Shown piece after piece: positions 38,791 to 48,546 of a stretch of DNA of 64,000 bases. A program made the translations under genes and the position numbers. Numbering within the stretch: the first letter of the stretch is position 1; each line of letters begins with the position of its first letter. Below the pieces are notes generated by a model. That model ran no database searches. It was not told the DNA's origin and was given only the letters and a program-made list of their open reading frames with translations. The stretch is from Sphingobium sp. (GTDB lineage: Bacteria > Pseudomonadota > Alphaproteobacteria > Sphingomonadales > Sphingomonadaceae), in contig SPEL01000002.1 of the NCBI GenBank assembly GCA_009360885.1, positions 496,001 through 560,000 of the forward strand, given 5' to 3'.

Positions 38791-40350
38791 TCATTCCCAC
38801 TCGATCGTGCCGGGCGGCTTAGACGTATAGTCATAAACCACGCGGTTAATCCCCTTCACCTCATTAATTATGCGGGTAGCGACGCGGGACAGGAACGCCG
38901 CATCAAATGGGTAAATATCCGCTGTCATGCCATCGGTTGAGGTAACAGCCCGCAGCGCGCACACGCTATCATAGGTGCGGCCATCGCCCATCACGCCCAC
39001 TGTACGCACAGGGAGCAGCACAGCAAATGCCTGCCAGATCACATCATAAAGGCCTGCATTGCGGATTTCTTCGAGATAGACCGCATCGGCCTTGCGGAGA
39101 ATATCGCAACGTTCCTGCGTCACTTCGCCCGGAATACGAATAGCGAGGCCCGGTCCGGGGAAAGGATGGCGGCCCACAAATATGTCAGGCAAGCCCAGTT
39201 CCCGGCCCAATGCGCGCACTTCATCCTTGAAGAGTTCACGCAGAGGCTCAACCAGCTTCATATTCATACGTTCGGGAAGGCCGCCCACATTATGGTGAGA
39301 TTTAATCGTGACGCTAGGCCCACCGGTAAAGCTCACCGACTCAATCACATCCGGGTAAAGCGTCCCCTGCGCGAGGAAATCAGCGCCGCCGATTTTCCGG
39401 GCTTCTTCCTCAAACAGGTCGATAAAGGCCCCGCCAATGAATTTGCGTTTCTTTTCAGGGTCAGTGACACCTGCAAGACCGCCAAGGAATTTCTCGCTGG
39501 CATCCACATGGACAAGGTTGATGCCATAATGCTGACGGAACAGCGAAACGACCTCATCCGCCTCATTCATACGCATCAGGCCATGGTCAACAAACACACA
39601 GGTCAGTTGATCGCCAATCGCTTCATGGATGAGAACAGCCGCCACGGCGCTATCCACGCCACCGGAAAGGCCGCAAATAACGCGCCCTTCGCCAACCTGC
39701 TGCCGGATTTCAGCAATCTTGGTGGCGCGAAATTCCGCCATCGACCAATCGCCAGTGCAGCCGCAAACCTGCCGCACGAAATGCGAAATCAGCTTCGCGC
39801 CATCCGGGGTATGCACCACCTCCGGGTGGAACTGCATTGCATAGAATTTCTTCGCTTCATTAGCGACAACGGCATAAGGTGCGCCTTCGCTCTTCGCCAC
39901 GACCTCAAAGCCATCAGCAAGGCTCGTCACCTTATCGCCATGGCTCATCCATACCTGATGCTTTTCACCCGGTGCCCAAAGGCCATCAAATAGGCTGCAT
40001 TCGCCTGTAATATCAATGAAAGCACGGCCAAATTCACCGCCTTCGCCGCCTTCGACCTTGCCGCCAAGCTGCTCCATCATCGTTTGCTGACCGTAGCAAA
40101 TGCCAAGGATAGGAATACCAGCATCAAAGAAATGCTGCGGCGCGCGCGGACTATCGTCCCATGTGACGGAGGACGGCCCACCAGAGAGGATGATCCCCGT
40201 GGGTTTCATCCGCTCAAACGCCTCTGCCGCGCTATTGAAAGGAGCGATCTCGCTATAGACGCCAGCTTCGCGTACACGGCGAGCGATGAGCTGGGTCACC
40301 TGGCTCCCGAAATCCACGATCAATATGGATTGGTGGGTTGGCAGGGTCAT
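38791..40350 (-). CDS. guaA: GMP synthase (glutamine-hydrolysing) GuaA
   Basis: GuaA aminates XMP to GMP. The 519-residue product has a class I glutaminase half: [20 protein letters not shown], the nucleophile in [15 protein letters not shown], and a His-Glu in [10 protein letters not shown]. The ATP pyrophosphatase half has [19 protein letters not shown] near residue 230. The C-terminal dimer domain ends in [17 protein letters not shown] 40350 is chosen at the start of homology; the frame extends to 40383. Confidence 0.97.
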   Translation of the reverse strand: MTLPTHQSILIVDFGSQVTQLIARRVREAGVYSEIAPFNSAAEAFERMKPTGIILSGGPSSVTWDDSPRAPQHFFDAGIPILGICYGQQTMMEQLGGKVEGGEGGEFGRAFIDITGECSLFDGLWAPGEKHQVWMSHGDKVTSLADGFEVVAKSEGAPYAVVANEAKKFYAMQFHPEVVHTPDGAKLISHFVRQVCGCTGDWSMAEFRATKIAEIRQQVGEGRVICGLSGGVDSAVAAVLIHEAIGDQLTCVFVDHGLMRMNEADEVVSLFRQHYGINLVHVDASEKFLGGLAGVTDPEKKRKFIGGAFIDLFEEEARKIGGADFLAQGTLYPDVIESVSFTGGPSVTIKSHHNVGGLPERMNMKLVEPLRELFKDEVRALGRELGLPDIFVGRHPFPGPGLAIRIPGEVTQERCDILRKADAVYLEEIRNAGLYDVIWQAFAVLLPVRTVGVMGDGRTYDSVCALRAVTSTDGMTADIYPFDAAFLSRVATRIINEVKGINRVVYDYTSKPPGTIEWE

Positions 40351-40430
40351 AAGAATCGACTTTCTCGGCTGGAGGGAGTTCAAAGCCGGTTAAGGCCGTT
40401 CCTCCCTCCTGTCCAGAGCAGGTGAAAATA

Positions 40431-41126
40431 TCACCCCGCATCACGCGACAGATACACCTCTGCCACCTGCCCGCCGCGCACATCACAGGTAAAACGACGC
40501 GTCTGATTATCCATGCTGCGATAGCTGCTGCGCTGGTCTACCCGGCCATCAATGAACCAGCCATCCTGCCCATTGGCGCGGGGTTGCTGCACATCGACAA
40601 TCTGCGCATAGCCGCGCTCATTCTCTGCCTTGTCACGAGCCGCAGCGACACAGGCATCAATCGCCGCGTCAGAATTCCATGCGGAGCCAGATTACGCCGA
40701 ACCAGAAGGATAAGGAGCTGATGGATAGGAAGAGCCGTTCGCCGGATAATCATATTGCCCCTGCGGGTTATACGGATAATCCGGATAGCTATCCCGGCTG
40801 GTTGCTGTGGTTTTATTCTTATTGCTGTTCTTCGACGCCGAGCTGGCGATAACAGCCACAGCCCCAATGAGCGCAGCAATGCCCACGACATCACCAGCAT
40901 TCAGACCACGATCCCGGTGGCGATAAGGGCGATAGCGATCCCCCCGCCAGCCTGATCCGCCCCAGCCTTGCGACCAGCCAGATCCATTATAACCGCCATT
41001 TCCCCAGCGCTGCGCCATTGCGGGCGTCGCGCTGCTGGCCACCAATGCAATCGCTAATGTGGCACCCAGCGCCCGGAGCAGTTTCGCTCTACCCGAAAAT
41101 CCAGAAACAGGCCCAGAAACAGACAT
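40431..41126 (-). pseudogene. Gly/Tyr-rich surface protein gene interrupted by an in-frame stop
   Basis: The first part (41126 to 40692) encodes 144 residues: a signal peptide ending in PAMAQ, a Gly/Trp/Tyr/Arg-rich stretch, one hydrophobic helix (AGDVVGIAALIGAVAVIAS) and a Ser/Tyr/Pro tail ending in PSGSA. A TAA at 40694-40692 stops it. The same frame then continues for 86 codons with convincing protein (SGSAWNSDAAIDACVAAARD, VDVQQPRANGQDGWFIDGRV, TRRFTCDVRGGQVAEVYLSRD) to TGA at 40431. Similar whole proteins, with the C-terminal cysteine-containing domain, are common in sphingomonads by my recollection. A single base change (for example TAC or TAT to TAA) would explain it, as would a sequencing error. 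Confidence 0.75.
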
Positions 41127-41266
41127 AGCCCAAACCTTTCAACCGGCCCGCATATCGGGCCTATGCGTGCATGATACTACAGGCTGGCTGTCGCCACTCT
41201 GAAGAAGCCCGGCAGCAACCGCACAACTCTGTAAACACATGTCACGAAAGAGGCGCAGCCCTTCCT

Positions 41267-43495
41267 TTACTGGGCTTTCGCTTCCCCCTGCCCATTCAGT
41301 ACCGGCTGGATCGACAGGCCCGTCCATTTTGCGATGAAAGCATAGCTGTCAGCAAATTCCTCGATCACCTTGTCGGTGGGCTTGCCGCTGCCATGGCCCG
41401 CGCGGGTTTCAATACGGATGAGATGTGGCTTTGGCCCGATCTTTGCCGCCTGAAGTGCTGCGGCATATTTGAAGCTATGCCCCGGCACCACCCGGTCATC
41501 CGTGTCTGCCGTGGTCACGAGAATGGCGGGATATTCCGTCCCATTGCGGATATTATGATAGGGCGAATAGGCCCGCAATATGCGGAAATCTTCCTCCCGA
41601 TCAGGATAGCCATAATCATCCACCCAATAGCGCCCGGCGGTAAACTGATCGAAGCGCAACATATCCATAACGCCTACGCCCGGCAGCGCCGCAGCGAACA
41701 AATCAGGCCGCTGGTTCGTGACCGCACCTACCAGCAGGCCGCCATTAGAGCGCCCCTCAATCGCCAGTTGTCCCGCGCCGGTATAACCATTGTCGATGAG
41801 ATATTCACCAGCGGCGATGAAATCATCGAACACATTCTGCTTATTGGCGCGGCGCCCCGCATCATGCCATTCCTTGCCATATTCGCCGCCGCCACGCAGA
41901 TTGGCGATGGCCAGCACGCCGCCCTGCTCCAGCCATGCAAGCCGCGTAGGAGAGAAACCGGGCGTCAGTGAGATGTTAAACCCACCATAGCCATAGAGCA
42001 AAGTCGGGGCAGCGGTGCGCGTGGTCGCCAAATTCTTCTTACGCACGATGAACATCGGCACCTTGGTTCCATCCTTTGACGGATAGAAAAGCTGCTCCTC
42101 CACATAATCTGCCGGGTTAAAGGCCAGATTGGGCTGAGCGAACACCTCCGCCGTGCGGGTTGCCGTATCATAGCGATAAATGGTGCCGGGCGTCGTGAAG
42201 CCAGAGAAATGGAAGAAAGTCTCCGTATCACCTGCCTTACCGCCAAAGCCCGCAGCAGTCCCCAGCCCCGGCAATGCAATGTCACCCGCAGGCCGACCAT
42301 CCAGTTCCACCAGTTCCGCATCCGACTGGGCATTGCGCATATAGGCCAGTACAATCCTATTGCCGACCATCGATGCCCCAGCCAGCGTTTCAGCCCGCTG
42401 CGCGACAATTTCGACCGGCTTTTGCGAAGGGTGACGAGCATTCAGCTTTACAAGACGACTACGCGGCGCGTCCTTATCCGTCGTAAACCACATTTCATCG
42501 CCGATAGTGCCAACAAGGCCCCAGTCATTTTCAAGACCACGCACCAGTTTTTGCGGACGGCGCTTGCCATCTTTGAGGGAAATAACCGTCACCTCATAAC
42601 GGGCATCCGTCCCTTCGGATGACGTGATGACCAGCCATTCGCCGCCATCGGCAACATCGGCGCTATGCCCCCATTTCGGATGCTTAGGTGTCGCATATAT
42701 CTTCTCATCCGCTGACTGATCCGTACCGAGACGATGATAGAAAATTGCGCTATCCTGATTGAGGGACTGAAACTCCTGCCCCTCTTTAGGTTCGGGGAAG
42801 CGGGAATAGAAAAAGCCCTTCCCGTCCTTATCCCAGCTAAGGTTTGAGAATTTCACCCATTGGATGTGATCCGTCAGCACCTTGCCTGTATCAACATCCA
42901 GCACCGATAAAGTGCGCCAGTCGCTGCCACCATCCTGCACAGCATAGAGCAAATGCCGCCCATCAGGGGAGGCTTCCCACTCAGCAAGGGCCGTAGCGCC
43001 GTCAGCAGAGAAAGCCTGTGGATCGATCAGCAGCCGCTCCTGCCCATGAAGGCCGTCACGCACATAGAGCGGAGACTGATTTTGCAGGCCACTATTGCGG
43101 GTATAGAAATAGCGATTGCCTGCTTTGCGCGGTACAGAATAACGCTCATAATTATAAAGGCGCTGCATGCGCTGTTTCAATATGTCCCGGCCCGGTAAAG
43201 TCGCGAGATAATGATTGGTAACGGCATTTTCCGCGGCCACCCATTGCTCTACCGCCCGATCGGTACGCACATCATTTTCCAGCCAGCGATAAGGATCGAC
43301 AATCGTCTCGCCGAACTTATCCTCATTCAGATCCAGCTTCTTCGTATTGGGATAGGCAATTGATGTCATGGGCTTCATTCCAGCGGTCTTGATTTCTCCG
43401 GTTGCAGTGCGGCTCTTGTCCTGCGCCTGCGCGAGCGGAACGGCATATCCGGCCAAAGATGCCAGACCAGCCAAAAGCGCCCATTTACGCATCAT
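41267..43495 (-). CDS. secreted prolyl oligopeptidase (family S9)
   Basis: The 742-residue serine peptidase starts with a signal peptide (MMRKWALLAGLASLAGYAVP, cut near AQAQ), which suggests a periplasmic or secreted site. A seven-bladed propeller domain (about residues 70-430) covers the C-terminal alpha/beta-hydrolase domain. The triad is visible as Ser in AIEGRSNGGLLVGAV, Asp in VTTADTDDRVVPGHS and His in ETRAGHGSGKP. It cuts short peptides after proline. It has no operon partner. Confidence 0.93.
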   Translation of the reverse strand: MMRKWALLAGLASLAGYAVPLAQAQDKSRTATGEIKTAGMKPMTSIAYPNTKKLDLNEDKFGETIVDPYRWLENDVRTDRAVEQWVAAENAVTNHYLATLPGRDILKQRMQRLYNYERYSVPRKAGNRYFYTRNSGLQNQSPLYVRDGLHGQERLLIDPQAFSADGATALAEWEASPDGRHLLYAVQDGGSDWRTLSVLDVDTGKVLTDHIQWVKFSNLSWDKDGKGFFYSRFPEPKEGQEFQSLNQDSAIFYHRLGTDQSADEKIYATPKHPKWGHSADVADGGEWLVITSSEGTDARYEVTVISLKDGKRRPQKLVRGLENDWGLVGTIGDEMWFTTDKDAPRSRLVKLNARHPSQKPVEIVAQRAETLAGASMVGNRIVLAYMRNAQSDAELVELDGRPAGDIALPGLGTAAGFGGKAGDTETFFHFSGFTTPGTIYRYDTATRTAEVFAQPNLAFNPADYVEEQLFYPSKDGTKVPMFIVRKKNLATTRTAAPTLLYGYGGFNISLTPGFSPTRLAWLEQGGVLAIANLRGGGEYGKEWHDAGRRANKQNVFDDFIAAGEYLIDNGYTGAGQLAIEGRSNGGLLVGAVTNQRPDLFAAALPGVGVMDMLRFDQFTAGRYWVDDYGYPDREEDFRILRAYSPYHNIRNGTEYPAILVTTADTDDRVVPGHSFKYAAALQAAKIGPKPHLIRIETRAGHGSGKPTDKVIEEFADSYAFIAKWTGLSIQPVLNGQGEAKAQ

Positions 43496-43652
43496 CCTAT
43501 TTTCCCTTATTCAAATAATCGGCCAAAGCGATTTTCGATCACTTTTAATCGATTACACCGCTCTCAAATTATATTTCACTGCAATTTTTAAATCAGCACT
43601 CAGCACATCGTGCCGTCCAGCCTGAAATTGCAACGGCATGACCGCCGAAACC

Positions 43653-43690
43653 AAAATAAGCCGCCAGCCTAATGACTGACGGCTTATTTG
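43653..43690 (-). terminator. terminator after rplQ, end of the ribosomal cluster
   Basis: On the minus strand AAATAAGCCGTCAG pairs with CTGGCGGCTTATTT (one mismatch) around an 8-base loop, and TTTGGTTT follows. It lies 33 bases after the rplQ stop. Confidence 0.85.
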
Positions 43691-43722
43691 TGAAGCTTCG
43701 ATCAAGATCGAACGCTGAAAGA

Positions 43723-44148
43723 TCAGGCGTCCGCCAGTTCTTCTTCGTCAGCGCCCTGAACCGGACCGCTATCCTGACCCTTGGCGTCCACATCACGGTC
43801 CACCAATTCAATAACAGCCATAGGAGCCGCGTCAGATGCACGGAAACCGGCCTTTATAACGCGGGTATAACCACCGTTACGATCCTTGTAACGCTCGGCC
43901 AGAACCTCAAACAGCTTCGTAAGCTGCGCATCATCCATCAGGCGAGAATGAGCAAGACGACGGTTGGACAAGCCACCCTTCTTCGCCAGCGTAATCAGCT
44001 TTTCGACATAAGGGCGCAGTTCTTTGGCCTTGGCAATGCCGGTGGTGATCTGCTCATGCTTAATCAGCGATGCCGCAAGGTTACGCAGCAGAGCATTACG
44101 ATGCCCGGTAGAGCGCTGAAGTTTCCGATGACCAACTTTATGACGCAT
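43723..44148 (-). CDS. rplQ: 50S ribosomal protein L17
   Basis: L17 binds domain III of 23S rRNA near the exit tunnel. The 141-residue product begins [20 protein letters not shown], the invariant L17 start, followed by [30 protein letters not shown] in part. A C-terminal acidic tail ([12 protein letters not shown]) is an extension. It is separated from rpoA by a 230-base gap with paired hairpin repeats, unusual for genes normally close together. Confidence 0.97.
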   Translation of the reverse strand: MRHKVGHRKLQRSTGHRNALLRNLAASLIKHEQITTGIAKAKELRPYVEKLITLAKKGGLSNRRLAHSRLMDDAQLTKLFEVLAERYKDRNGGYTRVIKAGFRASDAAPMAVIELVDRDVDAKGQDSGPVQGADEEELADA

Positions 44149-44257
44149 ATCTCATTCCTTCGTTTGTAAAGGGACCGTGTAAGGTATCCCAATCCAGGCG
44201 GTGAAACGGGGCACCGCCCATACCCCTTAAAACAAATTCGTGGCACAGAAGTCTAAC

Positions 44258-44375
44258 GGTTCGCCGGTTTCACCAGTCCCCGGACTGGTGAACGTCTCTT
44301 CCGTCCCACCCTGAAAAGTCCCTACGGTCCTTTTCAGTGGTTCGCCGGTTTCACCAGTCCCCCGGACTGGTGAAC
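44258..44375. repeat. duplicated 36-base hairpin element between rpoA and rplQ
   Basis: A unit beginning GGTTCGCCGGTTTCACCAGT occurs at 44258-44293 and 44339-44375. Each contains the inverted repeat CACCAGTCC/GGACTGGTG (nine pairs, loop of 2-3 bases). Between them CTGAAAAG pairs with CTTTTCAG (44311-44336). The three stems in a row lie between two co-directional ribosomal genes. Confidence 0.8.
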
Positions 44376-44381
44376 TGCGGC

Positions 44382-45437
44382 TCACCCCATAAGTTCCTGT
44401 TCCAGCTTCTTAGCCATTTCCTCGATATTTTCAGGCGGCCAGCCCGGAATATCCATACCGAGGCGCAGACCCATGCTGGAAAGCACTTCCTTGATTTCAT
44501 TCAATGACTTACGGCCAAAATTCGGGGTCCGCAGCATTTCTGCTTCGGTTTTCTGAACCAGATCACCGATATAGATGATATTGTCGTTCTTAAGGCAGTT
44601 AGCGCTACGAACCGACAATTCCAGTTCATCCACTTTCTTGAGAAGATAGCGGTTGATGGTATTTGCACTGCTTTCGCTTTCGCTCGCACCTGCGGCGGCA
44701 GCCGTGGGCTGCGGAGCAGCAAGCGCCTCATCAAAGTGAACGAAGAGCTGAAGCTGATCCTGCAAAATGCGCGCTGAATAAGCAATCGCATCCTCAGGTG
44801 TTACGGTGCCATCGGTTTCAATGGTCAGCGACAACTTATCAAAGTCCAGCTCCTGACCGACGCGGGTATTGTCTACCTTATAGGCGACCTGACGTACTGG
44901 CGAATACAGCGCATCAATCGGGATAAGACCGATGGGCGCATCTACCGGGCGGTTAGCCACTGCAGGAACATAGCCCTTACCTGTGTCAGCGGTCAGCTCC
45001 ATGTTGAGCGACGCACCTTCATCAAGATGGCAGATGATAAGATTGGGGTTCATCACCTCAATATCACCGGAAACGGCAATATCACCAGCCTTCACAGCAG
45101 CCGGACCTGTTGCGGAGAGCTGGAGACGACGCGGCCCCTCACCTTCCATCTTCAGAGCGATCTGCTTGACGTTCAGGACAATGTCAGTGACATCTTCACG
45201 CACACCGGCAAGGCTGGAAAATTCATGCAGAACATTCTCGATCTTGATCGAGGTGACAGCCGCGCCCTGCAGCGAGGAAAGAAGCACACGGCGCAGCGCA
45301 TTGCCGAGCGTAAGACCAAAACCGCGCTCCAAAGGCTCCGCAATAAAGGTCGCCTTATGACGGCCATCACTGCTTGCCTTGATTTCGAGGCTATTGGGCT
45401 TCTTCAATTCCTGCCAGTTCTTCATGTTGACAGTCAT
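44382..45437 (-). CDS. rpoA: RNA polymerase alpha subunit RpoA
   Basis: RpoA dimerises to start assembly of RNA polymerase and its C-terminal domain contacts promoters and activators. The 351-residue product has [21 protein letters not shown] near residue 38, the dimer helix; a linker rich in Ala and Ser near 240-258; and the C-terminal domain [19 protein letters not shown] to [21 protein letters not shown], each quoted in part. It lies downstream of rpsK. Confidence 0.98.
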   Translation of the reverse strand: MTVNMKNWQELKKPNSLEIKASSDGRHKATFIAEPLERGFGLTLGNALRRVLLSSLQGAAVTSIKIENVLHEFSSLAGVREDVTDIVLNVKQIALKMEGEGPRRLQLSATGPAAVKAGDIAVSGDIEVMNPNLIICHLDEGASLNMELTADTGKGYVPAVANRPVDAPIGLIPIDALYSPVRQVAYKVDNTRVGQELDFDKLSLTIETDGTVTPEDAIAYSARILQDQLQLFVHFDEALAAPQPTAAAAGASESESSANTINRYLLKKVDELELSVRSANCLKNDNIIYIGDLVQKTEAEMLRTPNFGRKSLNEIKEVLSSMGLRLGMDIPGWPPENIEEMAKKLEQELMG

Positions 45438-45560
45438 GTAATTCCCCTGGGAATGTGGCGGGAGTGCCCGGTCTGTCAGAATAGCCTGTCAGAAAGAGAA
45501 CCCCGGCCGATGCAAATTGCGAGGGGCGACGCGTCCGCCGCCCCATACGGGATTCAAAAA

Positions 45561-45950
45561 TCAGACGCGGCGGCGCTTGGAAGGACGCACACCATTATGC
45601 GGTATCGGCGTCACGTCACGGATAGACGTGATGGTGAACCCAACCGCCTGCAATGCACGCAAAGCCGATTCGCGGCCCGAACCGGGGCCTTTCACTTCGA
45701 CTTCAAGGGTACGCACGCCATGTTCAGCAGCCTTGCGACCTGCATCTTCAGCACAAACCTGCGCCGCATAAGGCGTCGATTTACGCGAACCCTTGAAACC
45801 CATCATACCGGCGGAGGACCAGCTGATTGCATTGCCCTGTGCGTCGGTGATGGTAATCATCGTGTTGTTAAAGCTGGCATTAACATGAGCGACGCCAGCA
45901 GAGATATTCTTACGCTCACGCCGTTTAATGCGCTGAGGTTCCCGTGCCAT
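45561..45950 (-). CDS. rpsK: 30S ribosomal protein S11
   Basis: S11 sits on the platform of the small subunit. The 129-residue product has [41 protein letters not shown] and the C-terminal [19 protein letters not shown], all diagnostic. It follows rpsM by 97 bases and precedes rpoA. Confidence 0.98.
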   Translation of the reverse strand: MAREPQRIKRRERKNISAGVAHVNASFNNTMITITDAQGNAISWSSAGMMGFKGSRKSTPYAAQVCAEDAGRKAAEHGVRTLEVEVKGPGSGRESALRALQAVGFTITSIRDVTPIPHNGVRPSKRRRV

Positions 45951-46047
45951 AACTTTATCCTGTATTCAGAAACTGGTGATACGGATGCATGACCAAAAAA
46001 GGCGCATCCGGCAGAGAAAAATCCGGGTATAGCCGTTAAAGCCGCCC

Positions 46048-46416
46048 TTACTTCTTCTTACCTGCGATCGGCTTCGCCTTGCCCTTACGGGTGCGCGCAT
46101 TGGTATGCGTGCGCTGGCCACGAACCGGCAGCCCCTTACGATGACGCAGGCCGCGATAGCAGGCCAGATCCATCAGGCGCTTGATGTTCATCGCGGTATC
46201 GCGACGAAGGTCACCTTCAACCGTATAGGTTGCGTCAATGGTTTCACGAATTTGAAGAACTTCTGCGTCCGACAAATCCTGAACGCGGCGGCTATGATCA
46301 ATGCCAAGCTTATCAGCAATATCAACAGCGGTCTTACGACCAATGCCATGAATATAGGTCAGCGCGATAATAACGCGCTTGTTAGTCGGGATGTTAACGC
46401 CCGCAATACGTGCCAT
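46048..46416 (-). CDS. rpsM: 30S ribosomal protein S13
   Basis: S13 contacts the P-site tRNA and the large subunit. The 122-residue product starts [20 protein letters not shown] and ends [20 protein letters not shown] plus a lysine tail. ATG 46416 is used; the open frame to 46464 is not homologous. A promoter-like sequence at 46578-46606 lies upstream, which would let the alpha genes be transcribed on their own. Confidence 0.98.
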   Translation of the reverse strand: MARIAGVNIPTNKRVIIALTYIHGIGRKTAVDIADKLGIDHSRRVQDLSDAEVLQIRETIDATYTVEGDLRRDTAMNIKRLMDLACYRGLRHRKGLPVRGQRTHTNARTRKGKAKPIAGKKK

Positions 46417-46577
46417 AAAATCTTTTACTCCTGCTCCACAGAGCGCCTGGCTTAAGCACTCCATCTCAAAGCTTCAGCTTGCATCATCTAATAATGCAGC
46501 ACACCACCCTGACAGCACAAGCACGGCAAACATCATCAAGACGCTGCCGAACCCACATAAACTATCAGGAGCCGCAC

Positions 46578-46606
46578 CGCATACCGATTCCTTTCCGCGG
46601 TGTCAA
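46578..46606 (-). promoter_or_regulatory. candidate promoter for rpsM-rpsK-rpoA-rplQ
   Basis: On the minus strand a perfect -35 TTGACA (46606-46601) is 17 bases from TATGCG (46583-46578), a partial -10. It lies in the gap after the acyltransferase gene and about 160 bases before the rpsM ATG. It would restore transcription after the terminator behind adk. Confidence 0.55.
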
Positions 46607-46623
46607 GCGCCCTGCACCCCACA

Positions 46624-47691
46624 TCAACCAGAAACCGAAGCAACATCGCGACGCTTAACCCCTTGCCACCAATTCATTAGCCGCCGATTGAATGGCAATT
46701 CCACATAATAATGCATGAGAGCGGCGAGCAGCATGGCGACACTAATGGCCAGCGCAAAGCCAAGCCAGTGATTCAGCCCCGCCTCCCCTGATTTGAGCAT
46801 AATCACAAAACCAATATTTTCATGCACCAGATAGAGCGGATAGCTAATCTGCCCCAACCAGAGCAATGGGCCAAAGCACAAGAAGCGCAACCATCCCCCC
46901 AACATCAGCATGCATAAGATAACAAGGCCACACGCCACAATGAACAATAGCTGTCCATCCACTAGCAGCACGGTCATCAACGTCATGGCAAAAAACGGAA
47001 TCTGCTCCTTCCAGCTTCGCTGCCCAGACCAAATCCGATGAAACAGCATCCCGATGATGAAAAATGGCAAATATTCAAGCACCAGAACCAGAATCAACCG
47101 CCAGGGAAAGCCATCCCAATAGAAGGCGAAAATTTTCACGCCCAACCAAAGCATTAACGCCCATTCCAGATTTGCCAGATTACGCCCTAACAAGCGCCAA
47201 AGCACAAACATGGACAGGTAAAACCCCAACTCCAGCCCCAATGTCCAATAAGCGCCATCCACCGCCGGAATATAGAAATAATCCTGCATCATGGTGAAAT
47301 TGACGATTACACTGGCAAAGGAAACCAGCAGCCGGTCAGCACCGCCAATCCATTCCACCATCAAGGTAAGAAGAATGGCCACCCAATAACAAGGGAAGAG
47401 CCGGGCGAAGCGATTAACCGCAAAATCAACCCCTCCTTCGATATGACGAAGAGAGAAGAAAATGGAGAAGCCCGAAATTACAAAAAACAATAAAACGCGA
47501 TATTCCCCCGGCCAGAAAGCAAAGGGAACATGATCTGCATAAGGAAATATTTCAGGAAAACGGGCAGTATAATGATAAAGAATCACGCCTATTGCGCCAA
47601 GCCCCCGCAATGCGTCAATTTCCGCTAGCCGCCCCGCTGTCTTCGCAGATGAGACTGAACGCATGATTGGCTTATCTGAACCCGGCGTCAT
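46624..47691 (-). CDS. acyltransferase-3 family membrane protein within the ribosomal cluster
   Basis: The 355-residue protein has about ten membrane helices. The family signature is EIDALRGLGAIGVILYHYT near residue 25, with the conserved Arg and His, followed by LLFFVISGFSIFFSL near 68. Such proteins O-acylate sugars, lipids or antibiotics in the envelope; the target is unknown. It lies between adk and rpsM, a place normally without a gene. A terminator precedes it and a promoter for rpsM follows, so it looks like an insertion into the cluster. Start ATG 47691; a GTG at 47694 is in frame. Confidence 0.85.
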   Translation of the reverse strand: MTPGSDKPIMRSVSSAKTAGRLAEIDALRGLGAIGVILYHYTARFPEIFPYADHVPFAFWPGEYRVLLFFVISGFSIFFSLRHIEGGVDFAVNRFARLFPCYWVAILLTLMVEWIGGADRLLVSFASVIVNFTMMQDYFYIPAVDGAYWTLGLELGFYLSMFVLWRLLGRNLANLEWALMLWLGVKIFAFYWDGFPWRLILVLVLEYLPFFIIGMLFHRIWSGQRSWKEQIPFFAMTLMTVLLVDGQLLFIVACGLVILCMLMLGGWLRFLCFGPLLWLGQISYPLYLVHENIGFVIMLKSGEAGLNHWLGFALAISVAMLLAALMHYYVELPFNRRLMNWWQGVKRRDVASVSG

Positions 47692-47777
47692 CACGGATCG
47701 CGTCCTGTCTGATACATTTTGGCGTTTATAGGGAATCTTTCTTAACCAGAGATGTTTCTCCGACAGAAACTTTCACC

Positions 47778-47821
47778 TAAAAACATCAGGCGCCCCTCCA
47801 TTATTATGGAAAGAGCGCCTG
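47778..47821 (-). terminator. terminator after adk
   Basis: On the minus strand CAGGCGCTCTTTCCAT pairs with ATGGAGGGGCGCCTG (a few mismatches), followed by GATGTTTTTAG with a five-base T run. It would end the secY-adk transcript before the acyltransferase gene. Confidence 0.8.
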
Positions 47822-47870
47822 CTGATTTGTCCCGTGCGAAGCTGGGCACCGCCCAAAAAGGCGAAATGTG

Positions 47871-48521
47871 TTACTTCTCGTCCAGAATTGCTTTGATAGA
47901 CTGCGTCACCACATTCATATCAGCCATACCATCAACACGAGAAACTATCCCTCGCGCCTCATATATAGGCAGGATAGGCGCTGTTTTTGCCCTGTATTCA
48001 GCCATACGGGTGCGGACGGTTTCTTCATTATCATCCGGGCGACGCTTAAACTCATGCCCATGGCATTTATCGCATTCGCCTTCGGCCAACGGCTTTTTGA
48101 AGCTGTCATGATAACCTTCACCGCAAGAAGCACAAGTGAACCGGCCTGTAATACGTTCAACCAGCGCATCTTCATCAACCGCAAGCTCAATCACATGATC
48201 GAGCTCACGATCACGCTCCGCCAATAAAGCATCAAGAGAGTGCGCCTGCGCCTCAGTACGCGGATAACCATCAAAAATTACACCAGTCGCCGTTGGCAAT
48301 GCGTCCAGCGCCTCACCAATAATCCCTGAGACGATCTCATCAGAAACCAGCCCACCAGATTCCATCACGGCCTTTGCCTGAAGCCCAACCGGCGTTTGCG
48401 CTTTCACGGCAGCACGCAACATATCACCGGTAGAAAGCTGCTTCATGCCATAGGCGTCCATCAAACGGCCTGCCTGCGTCCCCTTCCCCGCTCCCGGGGG
48501 GCCCAGCAAGATGATATTCAT
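47871..48521 (-). CDS. adk: adenylate kinase Adk
   Basis: Adk converts AMP and ATP to two ADP. The 216-residue long-form enzyme starts NIILLGPPGAGKGTQAGRLM (P-loop), has STGDMLRAAV and IFDGYPRTEAQAH. Its LID domain has a four-cysteine zinc-type cluster (FTCASCGEG and EGECDKCHGHEF), which is seen in some alphaproteobacteria and Gram-positives. It follows secY by 25 bases. Confidence 0.97.
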   Translation of the reverse strand: MNIILLGPPGAGKGTQAGRLMDAYGMKQLSTGDMLRAAVKAQTPVGLQAKAVMESGGLVSDEIVSGIIGEALDALPTATGVIFDGYPRTEAQAHSLDALLAERDRELDHVIELAVDEDALVERITGRFTCASCGEGYHDSFKKPLAEGECDKCHGHEFKRRPDDNEETVRTRMAEYRAKTAPILPIYEARGIVSRVDGMADMNVVTQSIKAILDEK

Positions 48522-48546
48522 AGCTTTCCCCTAATTCCCCTGTTTT

